Origin: Pseudoselenomonas ruminantium
Lineage (GTDB): Bacteria; Bacillota; Negativicutes; Selenomonadales; Selenomonadaceae
Direction of reading: 5' to 3'
DNA: 58,306 nucleotides
NCBI RefSeq assembly: GCF_900104055.1
Contig: NZ_FNJQ01000023.1
Coordinates: forward strand, 1 to 58,306
Positions 9,296 through 16,234 of this stretch are shown here, in pieces. The notes under the pieces are model-generated. The model saw nothing but the letters and a program-made list of their open reading frames with translations. It was not told where the DNA came from and did not search any database. Position 1 is the first letter of the stretch. Every line of letters starts with the position of its first letter. A program made the translations under genes and the position numbers.

Positions 9296-9855
9296 TTCAC
9301 CCCCATAGCAGCCATTGTCAGGGGCAGCCTTCGCACCTGGCCATGACCTGCCAATGTCACCGATTCACGGCCGATCTCCGTCACCTGCCAGCCGGCCACC
9401 GTCTCGCCACAGGCAGCTGTCACCGTGCTGTTTCCCGTTTGCAGCAGCGCCAGCCGTCCGCCCGCACCTTCCACGATGCCGCAGAGGACAAGATTTGTTT
9501 TTCTCCCGCTATTTGCCGGTGCAGTGGTTTTCCCCGCTGCCGGCTTTGGAACCGGCACTGCTATGTTCTCTTTTGGCTCCGTCCTGGCAGCATCCAACTT
9601 TCCGGTGACTGTGTCCCCTTCCCGTTCATGCAGTAGGGAAAAGGGATTGCGCAGCTCCTGTACCTCATTTGCCCGCGCCAGCCCCTTGATAACCGGAGGC
9701 TCCGCAGGCATTTCTGCCTGCCGCTCGTTTTCGTGCAGCACAAGCGGAGGCTCCTCTGCCGCCCCGGCATAATAAGCCCCTGCTCCTCCGGCTAATAATA
9801 GAAAAACACTCCCGTAAATCAATGGCCTGCGCCATCTCGCGTCCCGTAAATCCAT
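9292..9855 (-). CDS. PilP/GspC-like inner-membrane protein
   Basis: About 187 residues. One transmembrane segment near the N-terminus (PLIYGSVFLLLAGGAGAYYA), then a proline-rich, low-complexity periplasmic linker containing ELRNPF, and a small C-terminal beta domain (LVLCGIVEGAGGRLALLQTG to VTLAGHGQVRRL). That layout and the motif NPF...GI resemble PilP and GspC, which link the inner-membrane complex to the secretin; the secretin gene is the next gene and overlaps. A longer start at 9891 would lie almost at the predicted transcription start, while the ATG at 9855 has GAAGG 8 nt upstream, so 9855 is chosen. The family call rests on layout, not on strong sequence identity. Confidence 0.68.
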   Translation of the reverse strand: MDLRDARWRRPLIYGSVFLLLAGGAGAYYAGAAEEPPLVLHENERQAEMPAEPPVIKGLARANEVQELRNPFSLLHEREGDTVTGKLDAARTEPKENIAVPVPKPAAGKTTAPANSGRKTNLVLCGIVEGAGGRLALLQTGNSTVTAACGETVAGWQVTEIGRESVTLAGHGQVRRLPLTMAAMGVK

Positions 9856-9899
9856 ATCGTCGCCTTCTTTTGTCCATGACTGACGGAACATTTTCTTTT

Positions 9900-9928
9900 A
9901 TTATAAGCCAAAGAATTATAATACGCAA
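9900..9928 (-). promoter_or_regulatory. sigma-A-type promoter for the PilP-like/secretin operon
   Basis: On the minus strand the -35 TTGCGT (9923-9928) and -10 TATAAT (9900-9905) are separated by 17 nt. Predicted transcription begins near 9893, which places the chosen start codon at 9855 about 40 nt into the message. Confidence 0.65.
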
Positions 9929-9931
9929 TAA

Positions 9932-10009
9932 GCCCGTGGGCTGGTGATTTTTTCCGCAGCGTTTGATGCTTTTTATCAAAGCGGAGGAAAATATTACCAG
10001 CCCACGGGC
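9932..10009. repeat. long imperfect palindrome between sstT and the PilP-like gene
   Basis: GCCCGTGGGCTGGT (9932-9945) is perfectly complementary to 9996-10009. Inside it, TTTCCGC pairs with GCGGAGGAAA with a bulge, and TTTGAT pairs with ATCAAA, giving one stacked hairpin of about 78 nt. There is no strong T-tract on either side. It lies 30 nt past the sstT stop and may end sstT transcription or insulate the next promoter. Confidence 0.8.
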
Positions 10010-10040
10010 GTCTTAGCATATATACCTTAGCACATAGTCA

Positions 10041-11288
10041 TCAATTCTTCAGCACCAGATCCGCATCAGTCAGCGTCCCATCTTTGGCTTTCCGGCTAAG
10101 CTCTGCCGTGGCCGTAAACAGTACGTCACTGGAACTATTGAGCGCCGTTTCGCAGGAATCCTGCAGCACACCGATGATGAAACCGACACCGACCACCTGC
10201 ATGGCGATATCATTGCTGATACCAAAGGACGAGCAGGCCACCGGGATCAAGAGCAGCGAACCGCCGGCCACACCGGAAGCACCGCAGGCGCCAACCGTGG
10301 CGATGATGCAGAGCAGCAGTGCCGTGGGCAGATCCACGTCAATGCCCAGCGTATGCGCACATGCCAGCGACAGCACTGCAATGGTGATGGCCGCACCGCT
10401 CATGTTGATGGTTGCACCGAGCGGAATGGATACGGAATACGTATCCTTGTGCAAACCTAAACGTTCACAGAGTTCCATGTTCACGGGGATATTGGCCGCC
10501 GAACTTCTCGTGAAGAACGCATAGAGGCCGCTTTCCCGCAAGGTCGTCAGTACCAGCGGATACGGATTGCGATGGATATGCATATAGACGATCAGCGGGT
10601 TCATGATCAGGGCTACCGAGAAGAATGCGCCCAAGAGCACCGCCAGCAGGTGGAAGTAACCCATGATGGCATCGGCGCCATTCGTGCCAATGGCATCGGC
10701 CACGAGGCCCATGATGCCGAACGGTGCCAGACGGATTACCCACTGCACCAGCTTCGTCACCGCCTTGGCAAAATCATCCAAAGCAGCCTTCGTCGACTCC
10801 GAAGCACCGCGCAGAGCCAGACCAGTCAGCACACCCCAAGCCAGGATACCGATGTAATTGGCATTCGCAATAGCATGGATGGGGTTGTCCACCACATTCA
10901 GCACGAGATTGTGCAGGACTTCCAGGATACCGCTGGGCGGCGTGAGTTTGGCATCGGCCAGCTGCAATTGCAGACTGGTGGGAAAGGCAAAGGAATACGC
11001 CACCGCCACCAAGGAAGCAAAAAACGTCGCCAAAACATAGAGCCGTATAATGGGCTTCATGGAAGCACTGGCATTCGCTGTTTTTTGCGCCATGGCATTC
11101 ATGACCAGAACAAATACCAGGATTGGCGCCACGCCTTTCAAGGCCCGGACGAACAAATCACCAAAGATCGCGACCACAGGCACCATTCCCGGTGCGGTCA
11201 ACGCGATGATGATACCAATTACTAAACCAACTGCGATTAGCTTGATCAGGGCAGTTTCCATATATTTCCTGCCGACTTTTCTAAACAT
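10041..11288 (-). CDS. sstT: serine/threonine:sodium symporter SstT
   Basis: A dicarboxylate/amino acid:cation symporter-family protein of about 415 residues with 8-10 hydrophobic segments. The motifs [12 protein letters not shown], the serine-rich [18 protein letters not shown] (re-entrant loop 1) and [19 protein letters not shown] with [16 protein letters not shown] match SstT, which imports serine and threonine with Na+. AAGGAGG abuts the ATG at 11297, so the ATG at 11288 (9-nt spacing) is more likely the start. It stands alone with its own promoter and an operator-like dyad upstream. Confidence 0.9.
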   Translation of the reverse strand: MFRKVGRKYMETALIKLIAVGLVIGIIIALTAPGMVPVVAIFGDLFVRALKGVAPILVFVLVMNAMAQKTANASASMKPIIRLYVLATFFASLVAVAYSFAFPTSLQLQLADAKLTPPSGILEVLHNLVLNVVDNPIHAIANANYIGILAWGVLTGLALRGASESTKAALDDFAKAVTKLVQWVIRLAPFGIMGLVADAIGTNGADAIMGYFHLLAVLLGAFFSVALIMNPLIVYMHIHRNPYPLVLTTLRESGLYAFFTRSSAANIPVNMELCERLGLHKDTYSVSIPLGATINMSGAAITIAVLSLACAHTLGIDVDLPTALLLCIIATVGACGASGVAGGSLLLIPVACSSFGISNDIAMQVVGVGFIIGVLQDSCETALNSSSDVLFTATAELSRKAKDGTLTDADLVLKN

Positions 11289-11343
11289 GCTAATCATCCT
11301 CCTTCATGATTAATCTTGTATTACGATAAGTGCGTTCACCTAT

Positions 11344-11380
11344 ATTATACAAGTGTTAGTATATACTATACTTTACACTT
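11344..11380 (-). promoter_or_regulatory. sstT promoter with overlapping dyad (candidate operator)
   Basis: A minus-strand -10 box TATAAT (11344-11349) is followed upstream by an imperfect inverted repeat: AAGTGT (11351-11356) and AGTATA (11358-11363) against TATACT (11367-11372) and ACACTT (11375-11380). The dyad fills the -10/-35 spacer region, where a bound repressor would block polymerase. No clear -35 hexamer was seen. The binding protein is unknown. Confidence 0.55.
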
Positions 11381-11430
11381 TTGCAAGAGAATACGATAAA
11401 AATGTTTCTTCACAGTGAACTATTGCCATT

Positions 11431-11475
11431 AAAAACAGAAAACTGCGTACACATTTTGCGGATGTGTACGCAGTT
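11431..11475 (-). terminator. Rho-independent terminator after rfbD
   Basis: AACTGCGTACACAT (11441-11454) and ATGTGTACGCAGTT (11462-11475) form a 14-bp stem with a 7-nt loop. On the minus strand it is followed by TTCTGTTTTT. It lies 25 nt after the rfbD stop. Confidence 0.88.
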
Positions 11476-11499
11476 GGTGGACATGATATGGTGACATTA

Positions 11500-12357
11500 T
11501 CACAATATCGCTTCATTTTGTAATTCAATCAGATAACGCCCTACGGCATCCTGCCAGCGGGGCAGCAGCCTGAAGCCATTCTCTGTGAGCTTTGCCGTGC
11601 TCATGCGGGAGTTTTTCGGCCGCACAGCCTTGGTAGGATAAGCTGAGGAATCGACGGGCGTAACCGTGACTTCCCTGCCCGCCTGACGGAACACCTCGGC
11701 GGCCAGCTCTGCCCAGGAGCAGAAGCCTTCGTTGGTCGCATGGTAAACACCATACTTCTCCGTATGGACCATATCGGCCAGCAATACCGCCAGGTCGCGG
11801 GTGTAGGTTGGCGAACCGATCTGATCGTTCACCACGGTGAGTTCCTTGTGGCTCTTAGCCAGATTCAACATCGTGCGAATGAAGTTCCGGCCATGGATGC
11901 CGAAAACCCAGGAAATCCGCACGATAAAATACTGCGTGAGGATTTCCTGCACCGCCTCTTCCCCGGCCAGCTTGGAGCGGCCATAGACGTTCGCAGGCCC
12001 CTTTGCTGCATCCACAGCGTAAGGTTCTTCCCCATCACCGGGGAACACATAGTCCGTGCTGATGTAGACCAGCTTGGCACCGATTTCAGCACAGGCCCGT
12101 GCAATATGGCGGGTACCTTCCGCATTGATGGCCTGACAGAGTTCCGGCTCATCCTCGGCCTTATCCACTGCGGTATAGGCGGCACAATGCACGACCACAT
12201 CCGGCTGATAATCTTTGATATATTTTTCCGTGGCCGCACCATCCGTCAGGGAGAAGTCCTTGCTGGATACCCCCTGCACCTCTACGCCCCGGCTTAGGAA
12301 CTCATTTACACAATCATGACCTAATTGGCCTGTCACCCCTGTGACCAAAACCTTCAT
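11500..12357 (-). CDS. rfbD: dTDP-4-dehydrorhamnose reductase
   Basis: A short-chain dehydrogenase-type protein of about 285 residues: NAD(P)-binding VLVTGVTGQLGHDC at the N-terminus, VVVHCAAYTAVDKAEDEPE, the STDYVFPGDGEEPY region, and the catalytic YGRSKLAGE tyrosine/lysine pair. RfbD makes dTDP-L-rhamnose, a precursor of surface polysaccharide. The reading frame extends to 12405, but MKVLVTG at 12357 is the family N-terminus. The usual partners rfbA, rfbB and rfbC are not adjacent, so it appears as a solitary gene here. Confidence 0.9.
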   Translation of the reverse strand: MKVLVTGVTGQLGHDCVNEFLSRGVEVQGVSSKDFSLTDGAATEKYIKDYQPDVVVHCAAYTAVDKAEDEPELCQAINAEGTRHIARACAEIGAKLVYISTDYVFPGDGEEPYAVDAAKGPANVYGRSKLAGEEAVQEILTQYFIVRISWVFGIHGRNFIRTMLNLAKSHKELTVVNDQIGSPTYTRDLAVLLADMVHTEKYGVYHATNEGFCSWAELAAEVFRQAGREVTVTPVDSSAYPTKAVRPKNSRMSTAKLTENGFRLLPRWQDAVGRYLIELQNEAIL

Positions 12358-12448
12358 TAAAAATTCATCCTCTCCATACATTCCGCTTAGTTCAGCTTTT
12401 CTCAATGTTTATGTAAATTCTACACAAATGAAAAAATTCCTGCCTGCA

Positions 12449-12480
12449 TAAAAAAAAGCCTTCCCAAGAAGGGAAAGCTT
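12449..12480 (-). terminator. Rho-independent terminator after the histidine kinase gene
   Basis: On the minus strand AAGCTTTCCC and GGGAAGGCTT pair around a short TTCTT loop and are followed by a run of T residues. The stem starts within the kinase stop codon region. Confidence 0.85.
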
Positions 12481-13927
12481 ATATCAATGGAATCTTTAAA
12501 TGAATCGTGGTTCCCTGCCCCAAGGCGCTGGTCATGGAGATCTCAATCCCATGCTGCTCGGCAATCCAGCTGGCAATAGACAGCCCCAAGCCGGTGCCGC
12601 TGACACCCTGAGCTTTGGTACGGGACGTATCCACGCGGTAGAAGCGTTCAAAGACTTTCTGCTGGTCCTCGGGGGCAATGCCGACGCCGTTATCAGCCAG
12701 GTCCACCTGCATGAATTTGCCCTGAGGCTCCTCCACATAGCGGGAAGTTACGCTGATCCGCCCGCCCTTCGGCGTGTATTTCGTGCTGTTGTCCAGGAAG
12801 ATGCGGAACATCTGCCGCACGGTCACCAGATCGCCATACATCAGACCATCGTCATTCCGCAGCAGCTCTACCGTGTGGTCCTTGGTCACCAGTTGCATCT
12901 TCTTCATGGTATCGGCCAAAAGCTCACTGAGCTCGATATTTTCCTTGTGCAGTACCTGCCGTTTCTGGTCCGCTCTGGCCAGGAACAGGAGCTTTTCGAT
13001 GAGCTGCTGCATGTTCTCTGCTTCGGAACGGATGGAGGAAATCCCCTCATCCAGCACCTCCGCATCCTCGCGCCCCCAACGGGACAGAAGATCGGAATAT
13101 CCCAGGATGACCGTCACCGGTGTACGCAGCTCATGGGAGGCATCCGACACGAAGCGCTGCTGCTGCTTGAAGCCCGCTTCCAAGCGGCTCAGCATATGAT
13201 TGAAGGTCTCTGCCAGCTCCGTCAGTTCATCCCGGGCGGGTGGCACAAGCAGGCGGCTGTCCATCTTCTCCACTTCGATCTTGCGGGCCGTGATGATCAT
13301 ATCCCGGATGGGCTGCAAGATCCGGCGGCTGACGAAGAAGCCGGCCAGGAGTGCCAGGAAGAAGCCCAGGATCGTCATCAGGAACAGGATCTTCTGCAGG
13401 GTTTCCAGGAAGTGCTTCTCCGCCGTGATGGTCTTGAAGAAATGCATCTGATAGATCTGACCGCGGTAGTCCACGTCCATGCGCGCATAATAGAAAGTGG
13501 CATTGCGGAACTGCAGCACCTGCATGTTCTTGTTGGCCCAGAACGGCGGATTCTTCACCCGATGTTCCTCCACTCGTTTCAATGGAGGAAAGCGGCTGTC
13601 ATTCTCATAGACCACCTGTCCGGTCATATCCGTGATGCGCAGCACCACCCCCGGAAACACCACATCATCCCGGCCAAAATCCATATCGATGGAGCGCCCC
13701 TGCTCCAACACATTGAGCACATTATTCATGCTCATTTCCAGCTCCACCTCAGCCTGATGGTAGAAGGAAAAATATACGCCCAGTCCTGTAAGCGTGCTGG
13801 TCAGGATCAGCACCAGCAGCAACACGGCTGCGTAGAAGCAGGTAATCTTCGTAGAGATCTGGGCATAGCGCAGACGGTCAAGCATCAGTCTTGGATGGCG
13901 CAGCCAGGCCTTAATCCCGAATAGCAT
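12479..13927 (-). CDS. sensor histidine kinase with HAMP domain
   Basis: A 482-residue membrane kinase. Transmembrane helices lie at about 31-55 and 178-200 and enclose a roughly 120-residue extracytoplasmic sensor domain. A HAMP linker (about 200-252), a HisKA domain with phospho-acceptor H265 in SDASHELRTPVTVILGYSDL and a C-terminal HATPase domain (DNSTKYTPKGG, DLADNGVGIAPEDQ, GTGLGLSIASWI) follow. It belongs to the ArlS/CusS-like group. The start overlaps the response regulator gene by 17 nt, so the two form an ordinary two-component operon. The signal is unknown. Confidence 0.92.
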   Translation of the reverse strand: MLFGIKAWLRHPRLMLDRLRYAQISTKITCFYAAVLLLVLILTSTLTGLGVYFSFYHQAEVELEMSMNNVLNVLEQGRSIDMDFGRDDVVFPGVVLRITDMTGQVVYENDSRFPPLKRVEEHRVKNPPFWANKNMQVLQFRNATFYYARMDVDYRGQIYQMHFFKTITAEKHFLETLQKILFLMTILGFFLALLAGFFVSRRILQPIRDMIITARKIEVEKMDSRLLVPPARDELTELAETFNHMLSRLEAGFKQQQRFVSDASHELRTPVTVILGYSDLLSRWGREDAEVLDEGISSIRSEAENMQQLIEKLLFLARADQKRQVLHKENIELSELLADTMKKMQLVTKDHTVELLRNDDGLMYGDLVTVRQMFRIFLDNSTKYTPKGGRISVTSRYVEEPQGKFMQVDLADNGVGIAPEDQQKVFERFYRVDTSRTKAQGVSGTGLGLSIASWIAEQHGIEISMTSALGQGTTIHLKIPLI

Positions 13928-14603
13928 AACCTATGCCCCGTACCGTATGAATGTATTTCTCCTGAAACCGTTCATCGATTTTGGAGCGCAGATAGCGGAT
14001 ATACACATCCACCACATTGGTATCCCCGTTGTAATCATATCCCCAGACTGCCTGCAGGATCTGCTCGCGGCTCAGCACATTGCGTTTGTTGCGCAGCAGA
14101 TATTCCAGCAAGGAGAATTCCTTCTTGGTCAGCTGCACGAACTCGCCCTTCACCCGCAGTTCGAAACGGCTCGGAATCATGATGAGGTCTTTGACCGTCA
14201 GCCGCTCATTCTCGTCCACATCATCGGGGCGTTCTTTGTAATGGCTGCGCAGGGCACGGCGGATGCGGGCCAGAAGTTCCTGCATGTCAAAGGGTTTCGT
14301 GATGTAATCATCCGCACCGAGGTCAAGCCCCGACACCATATCGGATACATCGTCCCGGGCCGTCAGCATGATGATGGGCACCTCCGAGATCTCCCGCACC
14401 TTGCGGCAGATTTCCATGCCATCCATCTCCGGCAGCATGACATCCAAAAGCACCAGATCGAAATCCCCCTGGATGATGCGGTCGAGCGCCCGGCGGCCGT
14501 TATCCTCTACGGCCGTCTCGTAGCCCTCGTGCTCCAGTTCAATCTGCAAAAAACGGGCAATCCGCCGTTCATCTTCCACGATAAAAATCTTTGGCTTAAC
14601 CAT
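13911..14603 (-). CDS. OmpR-family response regulator
   Basis: About 230 residues. Receiver domain with VEDERR near the start, phospho-acceptor D54 in LVLLDVMLPEMDG, IIMLTARD and the lysine in YITKPFD. A winged-helix DNA-binding domain (about 130-230) holds VQLTKKEFSLLEYLLRNKR, SREQILQAVWGYDY and VDVYIRYLRSKID. A longer frame reaches 14690, but AGGAGGG with 7-nt spacing precedes the ATG at 14603 (MVKPKIFIVEDE), the normal family start. It is co-transcribed with the kinase. Confidence 0.93.
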   Translation of the reverse strand: MVKPKIFIVEDERRIARFLQIELEHEGYETAVEDNGRRALDRIIQGDFDLVLLDVMLPEMDGMEICRKVREISEVPIIMLTARDDVSDMVSGLDLGADDYITKPFDMQELLARIRRALRSHYKERPDDVDENERLTVKDLIMIPSRFELRVKGEFVQLTKKEFSLLEYLLRNKRNVLSREQILQAVWGYDYNGDTNVVDVYIRYLRSKIDERFQEKYIHTVRGIGYAIRD

Positions 14604-14643
14604 CCACTTTCCCTCCTGCTTCGTTGCATATACATACATAATA

Positions 14644-14674
14644 TAACGAAAGGCAAGGTTTGAAAAGCCTTGCC
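14644..14674 (-). terminator. possible terminator after the thioesterase gene
   Basis: GGCAAGG (14652-14658) pairs with CCTTGCC (14668-14674) around a short loop. On the minus strand the stem is followed by TTTCGTT, a weak T-tract. It lies about 20 nt after the thioesterase stop. Confidence 0.55.
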
Positions 14675-14693
14675 CGTGAATTATAATCAAAAA

Positions 14694-15089
14694 TTAATGT
14701 TTGGCCTGAGCCTTGTTCAGGAACTTCTCCTTCTGCACGGCAAAGCGCTCGTGCGTGCCCACACCGATTTCTTCTGCATCATCAAAAGCCCGCACGGTGA
14801 AGGTCACCTTGCGTCCCTCCACAGCCGTGACCTCGGCTTCCGCCCGCACCTTCATGCCTACAGGTGTCGCGGCCTTATGGGCCACATGCAGGCTGATGCC
14901 TACAGTGGTCCAGCCTGCGGGCACGAGACTTTCGAGGGCTTCCGTGGCCGCTTTTTCCATCAGGCAGGTCATGGCCGGTGTCGCATAGACCGGCAAAGAA
15001 CCGCTGCCCATTGCCTGAGCCGTCTTTGCCTGCGTGACCTCTTCGGTAACAACGTTCTTCAAACCAACTTCTACATCCGTAAGTTCCAT
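14694..15089 (-). CDS. hotdog-fold thioesterase, FlK-like
   Basis: A 131-residue single-domain hotdog protein. VYATPAMTCLMEKAATEAL and GISLHVAHKAATPVGMKV match the pattern of the fluoroacetyl-CoA thioesterase (FlK) family, which carries a threonine/glutamate pair and a histidine at the active site. Members of this family in anaerobes hydrolyse small acyl-CoA thioesters; the natural substrate cannot be told from sequence. The gene lies 28 nt downstream of a LysR regulator gene in the same direction and may be co-transcribed with it. Confidence 0.8.
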   Translation of the reverse strand: MELTDVEVGLKNVVTEEVTQAKTAQAMGSGSLPVYATPAMTCLMEKAATEALESLVPAGWTTVGISLHVAHKAATPVGMKVRAEAEVTAVEGRKVTFTVRAFDDAEEIGVGTHERFAVQKEKFLNKAQAKH

Positions 15090-15117
15090 AAACTATGCTC
15101 CCTTTCCATATATGGGC

Positions 15118-16008
15118 CTATTTCTTGCCAGCCCCTAAAAACATCTCCCGGAAGAGCTCGATCAGGTGCTCAGCCGAGGAAGACAATGTGCGGTTCTTGA
15201 GCCAGGCGATGACCGTATGCGTGCTCATCTCCGGCTCCACCAGCTTCTTGTAGATCAGATTGCCATCGGTCAAAAGCGTCTTGGAGGACACCGGCAGCAG
15301 TGCCATGCCCATGCCCATCTTCGCGAGCAGCAGGTCCTGCACGATACTGTCGCTGACGCAGACGATCTTCGGTTCAAAGCCCAGCTTGCGGCAGTTGGCG
15401 ATGAACACCGACTGCCAGCGCAGCGGCACGATGATGGGCTGGTCCCTAAGTTCTGATAGTTCCACCTTCGTGCTGTCAGCCCCGATTTCCTGCTCTTTGT
15501 TCATGATAAGCACCAACGGTTCATTGGGCAGCACGATGGACTCATAGACCTTGGAATCCACCTGCGTGCGGGTGATGCCGATCTCAATCACCCTGTTGTC
15601 GAGCAGTTCCAGGATACGGGCGCCCTCCGCTTCCCAGATCTGATAGGTCACATTGGGGTAGCGGGAATGGAACTCCGAGATCAGCTCCGGCAGCAAAAGT
15701 GCTCCGGAGGTCGTGATCGTGCCCAGCCGGACGGAACCGGCAATACCGGAGCCAATCTCCGTGATTTCCCGCACCGTGCCATCCACCATGCCCAGGATAT
15801 GCTCGACGCGGGTGTACATCACCCGGCCGGCATCCGTAAGCCGGATACGGCGGCTGCCACGCTCGAAGAGCTGCACACCCAGAGAGCTTTCGAGCCGCTT
15901 CATCTGCCGCGATAAGGCAGGCTGGGCAATATCCAGCCTCTGCGCCGCATGACTGATATTTCCTTCCTCAACAATGGCGTAAAACGCCCGCATATCCTTG
16001 ATATCCAT
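15118..16008 (-). CDS. LysR-family transcriptional regulator
   Basis: About 296 residues. The N-terminal winged helix-turn-helix (MRAFYAIVEEGNISHAAQRL, then DIAQPALSRQMKRLESSLG) is followed by a periplasmic-binding-like effector domain (GSVRLGTITTSGALLLPELI, ILELLDNRVIEIGITRTQVD, LLLAKMGMGMALLPVSS). It is CysL/CbbR-like in layout. The ATG at 16008 (MDIKDMRAF) is preferred over 16038. It is divergent from a diguanylate cyclase gene and precedes a thioesterase gene; the target is unknown but either neighbour is a natural candidate. Confidence 0.9.
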   Translation of the reverse strand: MDIKDMRAFYAIVEEGNISHAAQRLDIAQPALSRQMKRLESSLGVQLFERGSRRIRLTDAGRVMYTRVEHILGMVDGTVREITEIGSGIAGSVRLGTITTSGALLLPELISEFHSRYPNVTYQIWEAEGARILELLDNRVIEIGITRTQVDSKVYESIVLPNEPLVLIMNKEQEIGADSTKVELSELRDQPIIVPLRWQSVFIANCRKLGFEPKIVCVSDSIVQDLLLAKMGMGMALLPVSSKTLLTDGNLIYKKLVEPEMSTHTVIAWLKNRTLSSSAEHLIELFREMFLGAGKK

Positions 16009-16068
16009 TTCCTGCCTCTTTCTCAATCTATATCCCAAACTTCATAGTTAGTATAACCATTTAGGTTT

Positions 16069-16097
16069 ATTATACTTTTTTTGACAATATAGAGCAA
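16069..16097 (-). promoter_or_regulatory. promoter of the LysR regulator gene
   Basis: On the minus strand TTGCTC (16092-16097) and TATAAT (16069-16074) are 17 nt apart. It overlaps the plus-strand promoter for the diguanylate cyclase, so the two directions may compete. Confidence 0.6.
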
Positions 16098-16109
16098 TGT
16101 TTTTTAAAA
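16081..16109 (+). promoter_or_regulatory. candidate promoter of the diguanylate cyclase gene
   Basis: A perfect TTGACA (16081-16086) is followed after 17 nt by a weak -10, TTAAAA (16104-16109). It overlaps the LysR promoter on the other strand. Confidence 0.5.
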
Positions 16110-16155
16110 AAAGTTATAAAAACCCTGACAGCTGCAATTGGCAACAAAGATAAAA

Positions 16156-16177
16156 ATCTGCCTTCGGCAGGTTTTTT
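16156..16177 (+). terminator. hairpin with T-tract in the leader of the diguanylate cyclase gene
   Basis: ATCTGCC and GGCAGGT enclose a 3-nt loop and are followed by six T residues on the plus strand. It sits about 60 nt before the start codon at 16235 and so could attenuate that gene. The mirror strand also reads A-rich/T-rich, so it may be bidirectional. Confidence 0.65.
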
Positions 16178-16234
16178 GCTGTTTGCATGGAATATACACA
16201 TAGAAGAAATGCCGCTATAAGAGGAGGCTTTCCT

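Noticed and set aside
16110-16180. Known riboswitch (cyclic di-GMP or preQ1) in the cyclase leader
   Set aside because: None of the conserved core motifs of these classes is present, and the leader before the hairpin is very short.
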